34,611 bases of DNA, from positions 1 through 34,611 of the forward strand of contig CALXSJ010000030.1 of NCBI GenBank assembly GCA_944391115.1, given 5' to 3'. The notes beneath the pieces were generated by a model that saw only the letters and a program-made list of their open reading frames with translations, did not search any database and was not told where the DNA came from. The translations under genes were made by a program, and so were the position numbers. Origin of the DNA: an uncultured Victivallales bacterium (lineage in GTDB: Bacteria; Verrucomicrobiota; Lentisphaeria; Victivallales; UBA1829). Shown here piece by piece: positions 7,991-16,519 of this stretch (position 1 is its first letter; each line of letters begins with the position of its first letter).

Positions 7991-8110
7991 ATGAGAAAAT
8001 ACAAACTGGCCGTTATCGGAACAGGCCCCAGAAGCCCGTCTTTTCCGGATCGTCAGGAAAAAAACGGAGAAGCCGGAACGGGAAGGAGCGGAGCCCATTC
8101 CAGCTTCTGA
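7991..8110 (+). pseudogene. Remnant of a Rossmann-fold oxidoreductase N-terminus
   Basis: A 39-codon frame starts with MRKYKLAVIGTGPRSPSF, which looks like the first beta strand and glycine loop of a Gfo/Idh/MocA-type NAD(P)-dependent oxidoreductase, but then runs into unrelated sequence and stops. ACGGAGAAC upstream could be its old ribosome-binding site. Further downstream another frame is briefly open (about 8113-8217) without recognisable motifs. The 335-bp gap between uxuA and the GH42 gene is best explained as an internally deleted oxidoreductase gene. A genuine small protein is possible but less likely. Confidence 0.5.
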
Positions 8111-8282
8111 ATCATAAGGACTGCAATGGATTGGACAGCATCCTGAGCGATGCACATGAACACTCTTCCGGCACAGGCGCATCCAGGCGATTTGTCCGGC
8201 ATGAAAACGATTGAGGAAAGAAAGACGGCAGAAAGATGGTTTCAAAAAACAATCAGCCTGCACTCTAAAGATGGAGCAGAAA

Positions 8283-10415
8283 ATGACAGGTTCGCAATTC
8301 ACCGGAATGCCAGATCAGAAGACGAATCAGTTCTTTTACGGCGGAAGTTATGTCCCGCTCGGGCTCGACAAGCATATTCCCATGAGCGAATGGGAAGACG
8401 GCATGCGGGAAATGAAACGCCTCGGCATCAACGCCTTCCGCGCCTTCGCAGCATGGAACAGAATCGAACGCCGGGAAGGCGTTCCGGATTTCACGGAACT
8501 GGACCGTTCCATGGAGCTGGCGGAAAAATACGGGCTCCGGGTTCTCCTGAATGTGGGAGGGCTTTTCAACAATATCCAGGGATTCCGCCCGCCGCCCTGG
8601 CTGCACTATGTCTGTCACTGCACGCCGCGCATGGAAACGCCGGGGCAGAAGGCGGACGGCGCGGAGCTCATGCTCTGTTCCGATGATCCGGTCCTGCAGG
8701 AAAAGGCGTATGCCTTCATCCGGAAGACCGCCATGCGCTATCGCAGTTCTCCCGCCCTCGAATCCTGGAACGTCTGGAACGAACCGCACGGAGATCCCTG
8801 TTACTGCGAATGGACTCTCCGGGCATTCCGCGTCTGGCTCAGAAACAAATACCGCACTCTGGACGCGCTGAATGAACGATGGGGAACGGTTTTTCCCGTC
8901 GATTTTCCGACATGGGATGACGTGCGTCCTTTTTCGGAACAGTCCCCCTACGCGCATCCCGATCCATGCATGAGACTGGACTTCCTGAACTTCCTGGAAG
9001 ACAATTTCATAGAAAAATTCAACCGGATCGCCTCCATTCTCCGGGAAACGGATCCCCGGCATCCCACGACCTTCAACCTCCAGGGGATCCACGGTCATGA
9101 CATGGACCGTTTTCATGTGGACATTCCGGGAATTTCCGCCTATCTCGAATTGAGCTCCTGGACGCCGCGGGAGGTTCACCTCTGGCTGAATCTCTATCTC
9201 AAGAGCGCACGGACGGGCCGGAAAGCAGAGGAAAAAATCCGCATCATCGAAACGGACAGCGGGGCGCGCCCGTTCGCACGGCGCAGCGGCTGCCCCAGAC
9301 TGGCGGCGGCAAGAGACTGGACCTTCGTCGCACAGGGCGCGGACATGATTCTCTCCTGGATTTACCGGACGCGCATCACGGGAGGCCATGCGCTCCAGGC
9401 TTCCATGACGCGCTGGGACGGCACCACGCCTCCCCGTCTGGAAGCCGCGGCGGAACGCGGACGCTTCATCATCCGCCATCAGAAACGTCTGCTCGGAGCA
9501 TTCCCCTTCCCGGGGCGGTGCGGCATCTTCCACGATACAAAAATGTACCGCTACGCCGCAGTGGAACACTGGCACGGATCCCATGACTTCACAACCAACA
9601 GCCACGACGGGGCATTCATGCTCATGCAGGATGCAGGATATGCGCCGGAATTCATCAATGACGCAATGGTGCTGGACGGACGCTTCCGGCGTTTTCCAGC
9701 CATCGTGCTTCCATTCATGCCTTACATGACGCAGCCCATCGCAGCCGCACTCCGGGAATATGTCCGCGACGGCGGAATCCTGATTGCGGAGGCTCTCTTC
9801 GCTGTGAAAGACGAAAATATGGAACAGTTCTTCCGGAAAACGCCAGGCTGCGGACTGGACGAAGTTCTGGGATTCCGCTGCGCAGACATGCTGTATCTGG
9901 ATTCCCGGAAAGACGGCATCTCTCTCGCAAGCGGGGAAAAGATTCCGGCGGAATATTTCCAGCTCTGCATCGATCCCGGCCCGGGCGCAGAGATCCGGGG
10001 AAACTTTTCCGACGGAAGCCCGGCGATCGTCTCGGCCCGTCATGGAAAAGGGCGGACGTTGTTCTTCGGCAGCCTCGTCACAAGCCGCTACCGGTATCAG
10101 GACACGGTTCTGCGCCGTTTCCTCCGCTCGTTTCTGGAAGATGCCGAGGTCCCTCCCCTGTTCACTCTCCGGAGCGGGGAAAACGCCGATGCGCTCGGCG
10201 TCTATTTCGCCACGAAAAACAGCCGGACGATCGACATTGCGTATCTGATGAATTACAGGGAGGAGCCGATCACCTTTTCCGTGCATCCCGATCCGGCCCT
10301 TCTGGACAAGATCAAAGGCTTCACCGACATTCTGACGGGACGGAAATACGTCAGTCTGACGGACATCCGCCTGGACGACCGTCAGTGCGCCGTTCTCTTT
10401 TCGGAGGAAGCGTGA
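8283..10415 (+). CDS. GH42-family beta-galactosidase
   Basis: 710 residues. The N-terminal TIM barrel shows GGSYVPLGLD near 20-29, a W-x-x-D-x-x-x-M-K-x-x-GIN-x-R segment near 37-53, and SWNVWNEPHG near 161-170. E167 of the NEP motif is the expected acid/base. E323 in IIETDSGA is a candidate nucleophile. A flavodoxin-like trimerisation domain follows (about 400-620; FPAIVLPFMPYMTQ, YVRDGGILIAEA), then a small C-terminal beta domain. No signal peptide is present, so it hydrolyses imported beta-galactosides. ATG 8283 is chosen because GGAG lies 6 bases upstream; ATG 8271 is an in-frame alternative lacking a good site. It is convergent with the fucosidase operon. Confidence 0.82.
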   Translation: MTGSQFTGMPDQKTNQFFYGGSYVPLGLDKHIPMSEWEDGMREMKRLGINAFRAFAAWNRIERREGVPDFTELDRSMELAEKYGLRVLLNVGGLFNNIQGFRPPPWLHYVCHCTPRMETPGQKADGAELMLCSDDPVLQEKAYAFIRKTAMRYRSSPALESWNVWNEPHGDPCYCEWTLRAFRVWLRNKYRTLDALNERWGTVFPVDFPTWDDVRPFSEQSPYAHPDPCMRLDFLNFLEDNFIEKFNRIASILRETDPRHPTTFNLQGIHGHDMDRFHVDIPGISAYLELSSWTPREVHLWLNLYLKSARTGRKAEEKIRIIETDSGARPFARRSGCPRLAAARDWTFVAQGADMILSWIYRTRITGGHALQASMTRWDGTTPPRLEAAAERGRFIIRHQKRLLGAFPFPGRCGIFHDTKMYRYAAVEHWHGSHDFTTNSHDGAFMLMQDAGYAPEFINDAMVLDGRFRRFPAIVLPFMPYMTQPIAAALREYVRDGGILIAEALFAVKDENMEQFFRKTPGCGLDEVLGFRCADMLYLDSRKDGISLASGEKIPAEYFQLCIDPGPGAEIRGNFSDGSPAIVSARHGKGRTLFFGSLVTSRYRYQDTVLRRFLRSFLEDAEVPPLFTLRSGENADALGVYFATKNSRTIDIAYLMNYREEPITFSVHPDPALLDKIKGFTDILTGRKYVSLTDIRLDDRQCAVLFSEEA

Positions 10416-10450
10416 AAGACGGAACAAGCGCCGGCGGCAAAACGGCATAA

Positions 10451-10484
10451 CGCCAGGCGGGGGGGGAATCCCCTCCCCCGGCGC
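10451..10484. terminator. GC-rich hairpin between convergent genes
   Basis: CGCC and GGCG arms flank a run of Gs pairing with CCCCTCCCCC, forming a very stable stem in the 173-bp space between convergent GH42 and GH29 genes. No U-tract follows on either strand, so termination is inferred from position. Confidence 0.35.
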
Positions 10485-10588
10485 AAGACTCTCTGCGGAG
10501 AAACGCATCCCCACATTTCAGATGCCCCGGCTTTCCCGGGAAGGCGTTCCATCTTCCGCGAAGCCGGAATCCGCCGGACAAACCGGAA

Positions 10589-11842
10589 TCACGCCCGTCC
10601 GGTCAGCCAGGCGCCCGGATCTTTTTCCTCTCTCTTCCGGGGCGTGGACTCGAATTCGATCCGCAAAGTCAGAAACGGCGGAACCGGAGGCGCGGACGGC
10701 AGGTTCGCAATGACAAGACGCCCGTTCGAAGCATACTCCACGCAGGGAACGTAATCCGATCCCAGAATGGAAATGTTTTTGACCTTCGCATCCATCAGGG
10801 GAAACACCTTCCGTCCGTCCAGCGGATAGGAATACATGTGATAGTAATAAACATCCCCCTTGCGCGTCCATGCGTAACGGTCCTTCTGAAAATCAATGGA
10901 GGAGGCCCCGTAGATGGATTCGCCGTTCACGTCCATCCATTCTCCGACCTCATGCAGCGTGTGCACCGCTTCGCCGGGGAGAGTCCCGTCCGGAGTGACG
11001 CCGATGTTCACCAGAAAATTCCCTCCCTGCGATACGCAGTCGATCAGATCCTTGATGACCTCCGCCGCAGACCGTGCAAACATATCCGGCGTCCCGCCGT
11101 AATATCCCCACCCCTGCGTCATCGTCTTGCAGCATTCCCAGGGCCGCCGGGGATCCGCCGGAGGAACAATCCGCCCTTCCGGCGTGTCGAAATCCGCCGG
11201 ATCGCCGAGACGGTTGTTGATGACGATCTGCGGCTGAAGGCGGCGGACCTGCTCATTCAGCTGCCTGCCCTGCCAGAAGGCGGGAGCGGTTTCGGCATCG
11301 GTTTTCATATCGTGCGCCAGCCAGAGACCGTCATACCAGAGGATGTCGATCTTTCCGTAGTTGCTCATCAGCTCAATCACCTGTTCATGGCACTGCCTCC
11401 GCATGGCCTCGGCGCTTTTCAGGTCCGTCCGATAGTGAAAATAGCCGGGAAAGCGCCAGTCCATTTCGGAATAATAGAGCCCGACTTTCAGGCCTTCCCC
11501 GCGGCATGCCTCCACATATTCCGCGACATAATCCCGGTGTCCGGGTGAACATTTCACGGACGTGAAGTCCGAAACACGGCTGTCGAACAGGCAGAACCCG
11601 TCATGATGCCTTGCCGTCAGCACCATGTAGCGCATGCCCGCCGCCTTCGCGATCCGCGCCCAGCGCCGCGGGTCGAAGGAGTGCGGATCGAAAGTCGCGG
11701 CAAGTTTCGCATATTCCTCCACGGGGGTTCTCTCGAAAAACATGTTCCACTCCCCCTTGCCGAGCTGCGAATAGCATCCCCAGTGCAGGAACATGCCGAA
11801 ACGGTCGTGCAGGAAGCCGCTGATGTCCGGATTGATGTCCAT
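10589..11842 (-). CDS. GH29 alpha-L-fucosidase
   Basis: 417 residues with classical GH29 features. RFGMFLHWGCYS near 14-25 is followed by the paired histidines in TARHHDGFCLFDS near 77-88, GLYYSEMDW near 121-129, and DILWYDGLW near 166-174, where D171 is the catalytic nucleophile. Later NNRLGD and GGNFLVNIG blocks complete the barrel. A short beta domain follows. It removes terminal alpha-L-fucose from glycans. It is shorter than many secreted fucosidases and lacks a signal peptide, implying action on imported oligosaccharides. AAGGA lies 7 bases before the ATG. It is the last gene of the LacI-led operon and starts 12 bp after the DUF4838 stop. Confidence 0.92.
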   Translation of the reverse strand: MDINPDISGFLHDRFGMFLHWGCYSQLGKGEWNMFFERTPVEEYAKLAATFDPHSFDPRRWARIAKAAGMRYMVLTARHHDGFCLFDSRVSDFTSVKCSPGHRDYVAEYVEACRGEGLKVGLYYSEMDWRFPGYFHYRTDLKSAEAMRRQCHEQVIELMSNYGKIDILWYDGLWLAHDMKTDAETAPAFWQGRQLNEQVRRLQPQIVINNRLGDPADFDTPEGRIVPPADPRRPWECCKTMTQGWGYYGGTPDMFARSAAEVIKDLIDCVSQGGNFLVNIGVTPDGTLPGEAVHTLHEVGEWMDVNGESIYGASSIDFQKDRYAWTRKGDVYYYHMYSYPLDGRKVFPLMDAKVKNISILGSDYVPCVEYASNGRLVIANLPSAPPVPPFLTLRIEFESTPRKREEKDPGAWLTGRA

Positions 11843-11854
11843 GGAATTATCCTT

Positions 11855-14104
11855 TCATTTTGCCAATATGATTTTTGTCATGCTGCCGGGATCATGCACC
11901 TGCCCGCCCTTCCAGACTCCGTTGACCTTGTTCCGGGCGGAATGGTGCAGAAAATGCAGTTTTGCGGAAGCGTTGCGGATGTTCAGTCCCTCCGTCGGGA
12001 CCGTCACAAGCGCATCCCAGGAGCTTTCGTTCTTCCGGACGGAAACCGTCCAGGGATGGCTCCATTTGATTCCGAAGGCTATCGCATTGTATTTCCGCCC
12101 GTCCGTGTCGAATGCCATGTGATAATAGGGAACCGCGGGGTTGGAGGCATCCGTCTGAAGGAAGATCTCCCAGTGTTCCCGGGAGAACATGCTGGCGGGA
12201 TTTTTCAGCGGGAAAGTCACCCCTTCGGCATGGAATTTGAAGAAAAGCGCCTTCCCGTCATGCGCAATCCGGACGGAAACCGGCACGCCGCTTTTCTGTT
12301 TCGGAGCCATGAGATTGAAGAACTCGGAGACCTCGGCGGCATTTGCCCACGCGCCTCCCTCCATCGAAGCAAGCGACGCATCCCGGATCAGCGGCACCGT
12401 CAGGGTTTCCGATTTGACCATGGTCTTTTCGGCCTGCTTCACATAAGACTCGAAAATCTCCAGAATTTTGGAGGCGAAGCGTTTCGAGACCGGATGATCC
12501 GCCTTTGCCACGGCGCTCTGCAAGGCGGCCCGGCAGGCCCGTTCGTTCTTCCGGTCCTGCAGCAGATAGTAGGCGGTGGATTTCACGGCATTGTCATAGT
12601 AGTAGCTGGACGCCCCGTCCGCAAACCAGGTGTCTCTCACGATGTCGAAAAACTTCTTCATCTCCCCCGCCGCGCCGCGGAAGGTCTTTTGCAGATACTC
12701 CTCCCGGAGCGCGTCCACATCCTGATCGGGATTCCAGAGAAGTCTGCATGTGATCCAGAACTCCATGGCAGACAGATATTCGGCATTGTTCTTGTGGATC
12801 CACTCCGAATAAATTCTGAAGATCTTCATCTTCCGCATGATCTGGAGATCCTTCCGGATCACGTAGCTCACCGGTCGCGGATAATCCGCCGCGCAGCCGT
12901 AATATTCATAGACGGAAAAGGAGGAGCAGAGACGGTTCCACTCCCGGAGAGTTTCCAGAACGGAACGGTTGGTGGAGCCGGTGAAATCCTGCTTCATGTT
13001 CTTCCCGATGGGACAGAAGACAATGACGATGTTGTCCTCGATGGCAACCGGCGGCGGAGTCGTGGCGAACATATAGGCGATGGTGGCGATCCTGAAATCC
13101 GGATATTTTTTCCGGACCTCCCGGGCGACGCGGTTCAGCCACAGGTAATACCGGGCGGAAAGAAACTTCTTCTCATTCTCCTTGTATGCAAGAAGTTTTC
13201 CGTCCGGAAGCCGGATCGGCTCCATGCAGGTTTTGCAGGAGCAGGTGATATTGGTGTCCTCCACGCCGATTCCGGCAATTCCGCAGCGCAGTCCGGACTC
13301 GATGCGGTCCCGCATGAAATTCCGCGCGAACTCTTCGGCACCCCCTGGAGCGCTGAAACAGAGATTGGCCTGATAGCCGGGCTTCATCCGTTTCCCGTCG
13401 ACCAGACAGTAGTATTCCGGGTGTTCCGCGGCATATTTTTCCCATGGAAGATAGCGCCAGAGATTGTGGCAGTTGTAATCGTCGTCGGAAAAACCGAAAC
13501 GCTTTCTCGGAGCTTCCGGAGCGTTCGCGCCGTTTGTTTTCAGGCGCAGACAGAAATACTCCGTCCGGGGATGATTGTAATAATATCCGTTGTTGATTCC
13601 CCAGGCGCGTTCCCGGAAGACCGGTTTCTCCCGGTAATCGCTTTTCCCCGCCTTCAGATCTTTCAGGGGAGTGAAAACCCGGTCCATTCCCTCGACAAGG
13701 CAGGGCCAGATGATGTCCGTGTTCTTTTCCAGAAGATCATAAACGGCGAATACGCTCCCGACCGGACGGGCGCCGAAGAGATACAGGTTCTTCCCGTCCG
13801 AACGGACCGCAAAGCCTTCCGAATCCTCCAGAAAGCGGAGATCGCCGGCGAATTTTCCCTCCGCAAAGGCGCGGCCGATATGGATGCCGGTCCGGTCCGG
13901 AGAGGGTTTGCGGACAATTTCAAGCGGAGTTCCGGTGATTTCGCGGACCCAGTAGGAGAGCTGCTCCGCGGCAAACTCCTCCGTCAATCCCGCTTTTTCC
14001 GGAAGAACGATGACCGAGGACGCTTTTCCGTCCTTCACGATGAAAATATCTTCCGCGGACGCAGCGGCGCAGAAAATGCAAAGCAGCAGTGCAATGACAC
14101 ACAT
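11855..14104 (-). CDS. Secreted DUF4838 protein with C-terminal CBM9-like domain
   Basis: 749 residues. A signal peptide (about 1-17, ending AAASA) precedes an alpha/beta N-terminal domain like those before GH67/GH20-type barrels, with LPEKAGLTEEFAAEQLSYWV and a GSVFAVYDLLE segment. The central DUF4838-type region includes CHNLWRYLPWEKYAAEHPEY, GVEDTNITCSCKTC and FRIYSEWIHKNNAEY. The final 170 residues read like a CBM9/DOMON-type carbohydrate-binding beta sandwich (VRIAHDGKALFFKF, PYYHMAFDTDGRKYNA). DUF4838 proteins are thought to be glycan-active, but the reaction here is unknown. Its start abuts the previous stop with no gap (TAAATG), indicating translational coupling. Regulation is presumably by the operon's LacI protein. 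Confidence 0.85.
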   Translation of the reverse strand: MCVIALLLCIFCAAASAEDIFIVKDGKASSVIVLPEKAGLTEEFAAEQLSYWVREITGTPLEIVRKPSPDRTGIHIGRAFAEGKFAGDLRFLEDSEGFAVRSDGKNLYLFGARPVGSVFAVYDLLEKNTDIIWPCLVEGMDRVFTPLKDLKAGKSDYREKPVFRERAWGINNGYYYNHPRTEYFCLRLKTNGANAPEAPRKRFGFSDDDYNCHNLWRYLPWEKYAAEHPEYYCLVDGKRMKPGYQANLCFSAPGGAEEFARNFMRDRIESGLRCGIAGIGVEDTNITCSCKTCMEPIRLPDGKLLAYKENEKKFLSARYYLWLNRVAREVRKKYPDFRIATIAYMFATTPPPVAIEDNIVIVFCPIGKNMKQDFTGSTNRSVLETLREWNRLCSSFSVYEYYGCAADYPRPVSYVIRKDLQIMRKMKIFRIYSEWIHKNNAEYLSAMEFWITCRLLWNPDQDVDALREEYLQKTFRGAAGEMKKFFDIVRDTWFADGASSYYYDNAVKSTAYYLLQDRKNERACRAALQSAVAKADHPVSKRFASKILEIFESYVKQAEKTMVKSETLTVPLIRDASLASMEGGAWANAAEVSEFFNLMAPKQKSGVPVSVRIAHDGKALFFKFHAEGVTFPLKNPASMFSREHWEIFLQTDASNPAVPYYHMAFDTDGRKYNAIAFGIKWSHPWTVSVRKNESSWDALVTVPTEGLNIRNASAKLHFLHHSARNKVNGVWKGGQVHDPGSMTKIILAK

Positions 14105-14674
14105 TTATTTCTCCTTGATTTCAGAAAGTTTGACATTGGAGAGCAGATAAGGCCCCCAGTTGTTTTTCCACGCGCTGACGATATGAAACGTGAACATTGC
14201 CGCCTTCGGAGGCGCTTCGAAGACAAAGGAACGGGCAGTCCATACGGCTGGCGGGAGATCGGCAAGGGTCGCCCCCGGAATGTCCTTCCCTCTTATGGAG
14301 CGGACGATCCCCCAGGAGTCGTCCAGGAACTGGAACGCGGACGGGAATGGCGCTTTCGGGCCCGCGGGATTGTAGTTTTTCAAGTCTTTCGCCCCCAGAT
14401 TGAAAACCTCGAAACTCAGGCGGTAGCGTTTTCCCGGCGTCACGCGGAACGGCCTGGAATCTCCGTATGTCACTTTGGCGAAGGTGCCTTTCCTCCCCTC
14501 GCAGTTGCGGACGAGGGATCCGTAAAACGCCTTCTGGAAATAATCCCGGTAGTTGCCCTGTTCAAAAGCATCCTGCATGAAATAGATTCTTGCCCCGTAC
14601 TGTTCCTCCTCCGGCGCTGCGGACAGAAGAAAAAGGGGAAATACCGTGCAAAGCAGGAAAAACGTCTGTTTCAT
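14105..14674 (-). CDS. Secreted single-domain beta-sandwich protein
   Basis: 189 residues with a clear signal peptide (MKQTFFLLCTVFPLFLLSAA). I do not recognise a named family. The mature part is beta-rich with KRYRLSFEVFNLG, FVFEAPPKAAMFTF and a C-terminal GPYLLSNVKLSEI. The YRLSF phrase is shared with the larger beta-sandwich proteins at 79-1038 and 14671-15681, suggesting one jelly-roll module of the same superfamily. GGAGG lies 7 bases before the start. It overlaps the upstream gene by 4 bp and abuts the DUF4838 gene. Glycan binding is a reasonable inference only. Confidence 0.72.
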   Translation of the reverse strand: MKQTFFLLCTVFPLFLLSAAPEEEQYGARIYFMQDAFEQGNYRDYFQKAFYGSLVRNCEGRKGTFAKVTYGDSRPFRVTPGKRYRLSFEVFNLGAKDLKNYNPAGPKAPFPSAFQFLDDSWGIVRSIRGKDIPGATLADLPPAVWTARSFVFEAPPKAAMFTFHIVSAWKNNWGPYLLSNVKLSEIKEK

Positions 14675-15681
14675 TTCCGGACCTCCCCGGCGTTTGCTTT
14701 TCCGTCACCGACGTCCCGGACGAAACGCAGATATTCGGCGGTTACGTTCTCCAGATAAGGCCGCAGCAGCGTGATGCCTTCGGGCACCACGAAGGAATAG
14801 TTCCCTTCCGTCATCCGGGGGCCGAAAAAGAACGTGCGCGCGAGCTGTCCGGTCCGGCAGTCCGCACGGAGCAGATTGTCCTTGTAGGTGAAAATCAGCA
14901 TGCGGGCATTTCCTTTGGCGTCCTCGCATTTTTTCATCCGGTATTCGAGGCGGATGCCGTCGCCCGCCTTCACCGGGATGCCATCGCCGATCACGCCGGC
15001 ATTGGCGACATGCAGCTGAAATTTTCCCGGAGCGTCGGGAGACGGGACAATCCGCGCCTTATCCGCCCCGTTCCAGCCGGAATAGTTGTCTTTTCCCAGA
15101 GAAAAATCGGGATTGATGTTGAGCGTGGGGGCGGAGTCGATCCGCGTGAATTTCAAATCCCCGATCAGAAGGGCGTCCTCCTTGTTGGCGTTCCGGAACA
15201 CCACTTCGATCGAAGCGGTTCCGGCTGGCGTATGGAACTCCTCGCAGTATCCGCGCTTCCGGCTGCTCATGACAACGTTGAAGAACTGCAGGAAGGTTTT
15301 GGCGGGAGTGACAATCTGCCGTTTCCGATCGCGGAAGACAATCTCCCAGGTCGCCAGCGGCTGGCCGAGGCGCTTTCTGGTCCACGGGGCGAAGAAAAAG
15401 AGCCGTTCATACTGCGGATTCTCCTCAATGACATGCGGTCCCTGAATCTGCGCAAGAAAGGTGAGCCTGTACCGTTCTCCGCCCTTTGCGGGGAACGGCA
15501 GCGTTGTGACCTGATGGAGCGCGCCCGCGGGAAGCGTGAGCGTGCCGTTTGCAAACGCGGCTCCGCCGAGCGGGGAGAAATAAGCGCCGGAGTCCGCCGT
15601 CTTGAATCCGTCGTTCCGGAATTCCTGCGCGCCAAGCGCCAGGACGCCGCATAGCGCTGTCAGTGCCAGAGTTTTCTTCAT
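14671..15681 (-). CDS. Secreted two-domain beta-sandwich protein
   Basis: 336 residues with signal peptide MKKTLALTALCGVLALGAQ. Two beta-rich modules: the first contains ERYRLTFLAQIQG and a VIEENPQ segment, the second starts near 190 with TLNINPDFSLGKDNYSGW. This is a paralogue of the protein at 79-1038. The two share the EENP block, the TLNINP hinge and overall order, though the signal peptides differ. The start follows GGAAAGGATT. It overlaps the 189-residue gene by 4 bp, and all lie between a pseudopilin and a DUF4838 gene, so an extracellular glycan-binding or presentation role is likely. No catalytic motif is visible. Confidence 0.75.
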   Translation of the reverse strand: MKKTLALTALCGVLALGAQEFRNDGFKTADSGAYFSPLGGAAFANGTLTLPAGALHQVTTLPFPAKGGERYRLTFLAQIQGPHVIEENPQYERLFFFAPWTRKRLGQPLATWEIVFRDRKRQIVTPAKTFLQFFNVVMSSRKRGYCEEFHTPAGTASIEVVFRNANKEDALLIGDLKFTRIDSAPTLNINPDFSLGKDNYSGWNGADKARIVPSPDAPGKFQLHVANAGVIGDGIPVKAGDGIRLEYRMKKCEDAKGNARMLIFTYKDNLLRADCRTGQLARTFFFGPRMTEGNYSFVVPEGITLLRPYLENVTAEYLRFVRDVGDGKANAGEVRK

Positions 15682-15758
15682 GAATCAATCCTTTCCATAA
15701 ATTATTGGTTTTTCAGAAAAAATCAATCCCGGATCATGCCATTCGGAAGCAAACATTC

Positions 15759-16487
15759 TCATTCCCACATCTGCTGGGAGTTCGTGCTTAAGCGAGCCAG
15801 GCGCATCTGCGCTTCCGTAAGATTCATCGTCTCGGCGTGCCCGTCGATCATCCCCCAGTTGGCTCGGTTCAGATGGATCATCCCGACCGCCGCGCCGGAG
15901 ACAATATTGTGCCAGCCTCCGACAAACGGATTGGCGGAAGTGGTGTCCTTAAAACTCGCCTTGTTTTCCGTATACAGAAACGTGGTCGCCGGTTTCCGGA
16001 TTCTTCTGCGGTACATCGTGCTTGAGCTCTCCCAGTTCGGGGCGGTGGAGCCGCCGTCTTCATTCCGGGTCGGGGCTGCGGTCGGATTGATTGCAAAATG
16101 CATGAACCAGTATCCTTCCGGCGCCTTGCTGCGGCTCGGGCATTCAAATGCGGTTTTTCCCAGACGGGAGAGATCCCGGATCTGAAGATAGGGAGCCACT
16201 CTCCCCATCCATCCGTTTGTTATGCTTGTCGTTTCCGCGCTGTTCAGCAGATAAGGCGGGAAACAGTCCGAATAATCATCGGCGTAAAGATTGGAGGCGA
16301 GAACAAGGCTCCTCTCGTTCGACATGCAGGAGATCCGCCTCACCGTCTCCTTTGCCTTGTTCAGGGCGGGCAGAAGCATCGAGGCAAGAATCGCAATGAT
16401 TGCAATTACGACAAGAAGTTCTATCAAAGTGAAACGATTTCCGCCCCCGCAGCTGAGACACAGGGCGCACTGCAAATTTTTTTTCAT
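15759..16487 (-). CDS. Type II secretion/pilin-like DUF1559 pseudopilin
   Basis: 242 residues from the chosen ATG, which has AAAGGA 8 bases upstream; an in-frame ATG at 16523 is less suitable. The N-terminus holds the prepilin methylation/cleavage motif [18 protein letters not shown] followed by [12 protein letters not shown], so the leader would be 18 residues and the residue before the cut is Arg (preceded by Asn), not the canonical Gly. The C-terminal half has the DUF1559-type motif with an H...DGHAE ending ([18 protein letters not shown]). Such proteins are abundant in Planctomycetes-Lentisphaerota and occur beside sulfatases and glycosidases. It lies directly after lacI and before secreted glycan-related genes, suggesting a surface or secretion accessory function. 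Confidence 0.85.
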   Translation of the reverse strand: MKKNLQCALCLSCGGGNRFTLIELLVVIAIIAILASMLLPALNKAKETVRRISCMSNERSLVLASNLYADDYSDCFPPYLLNSAETTSITNGWMGRVAPYLQIRDLSRLGKTAFECPSRSKAPEGYWFMHFAINPTAAPTRNEDGGSTAPNWESSSTMYRRRIRKPATTFLYTENKASFKDTTSANPFVGGWHNIVSGAAVGMIHLNRANWGMIDGHAETMNLTEAQMRLARLSTNSQQMWE

Positions 16488-16519
16488 CTGTTTTTCCTTT
16501 CTTCTGTCATGCATTCTCA

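Noticed and set aside
11603-14758. A 1051-codon plus-strand open frame opposite the fucosidase and DUF4838 genes
   Set aside because: It is a shadow of well-supported minus-strand genes in high-GC sequence; the translation has no recognisable domain.
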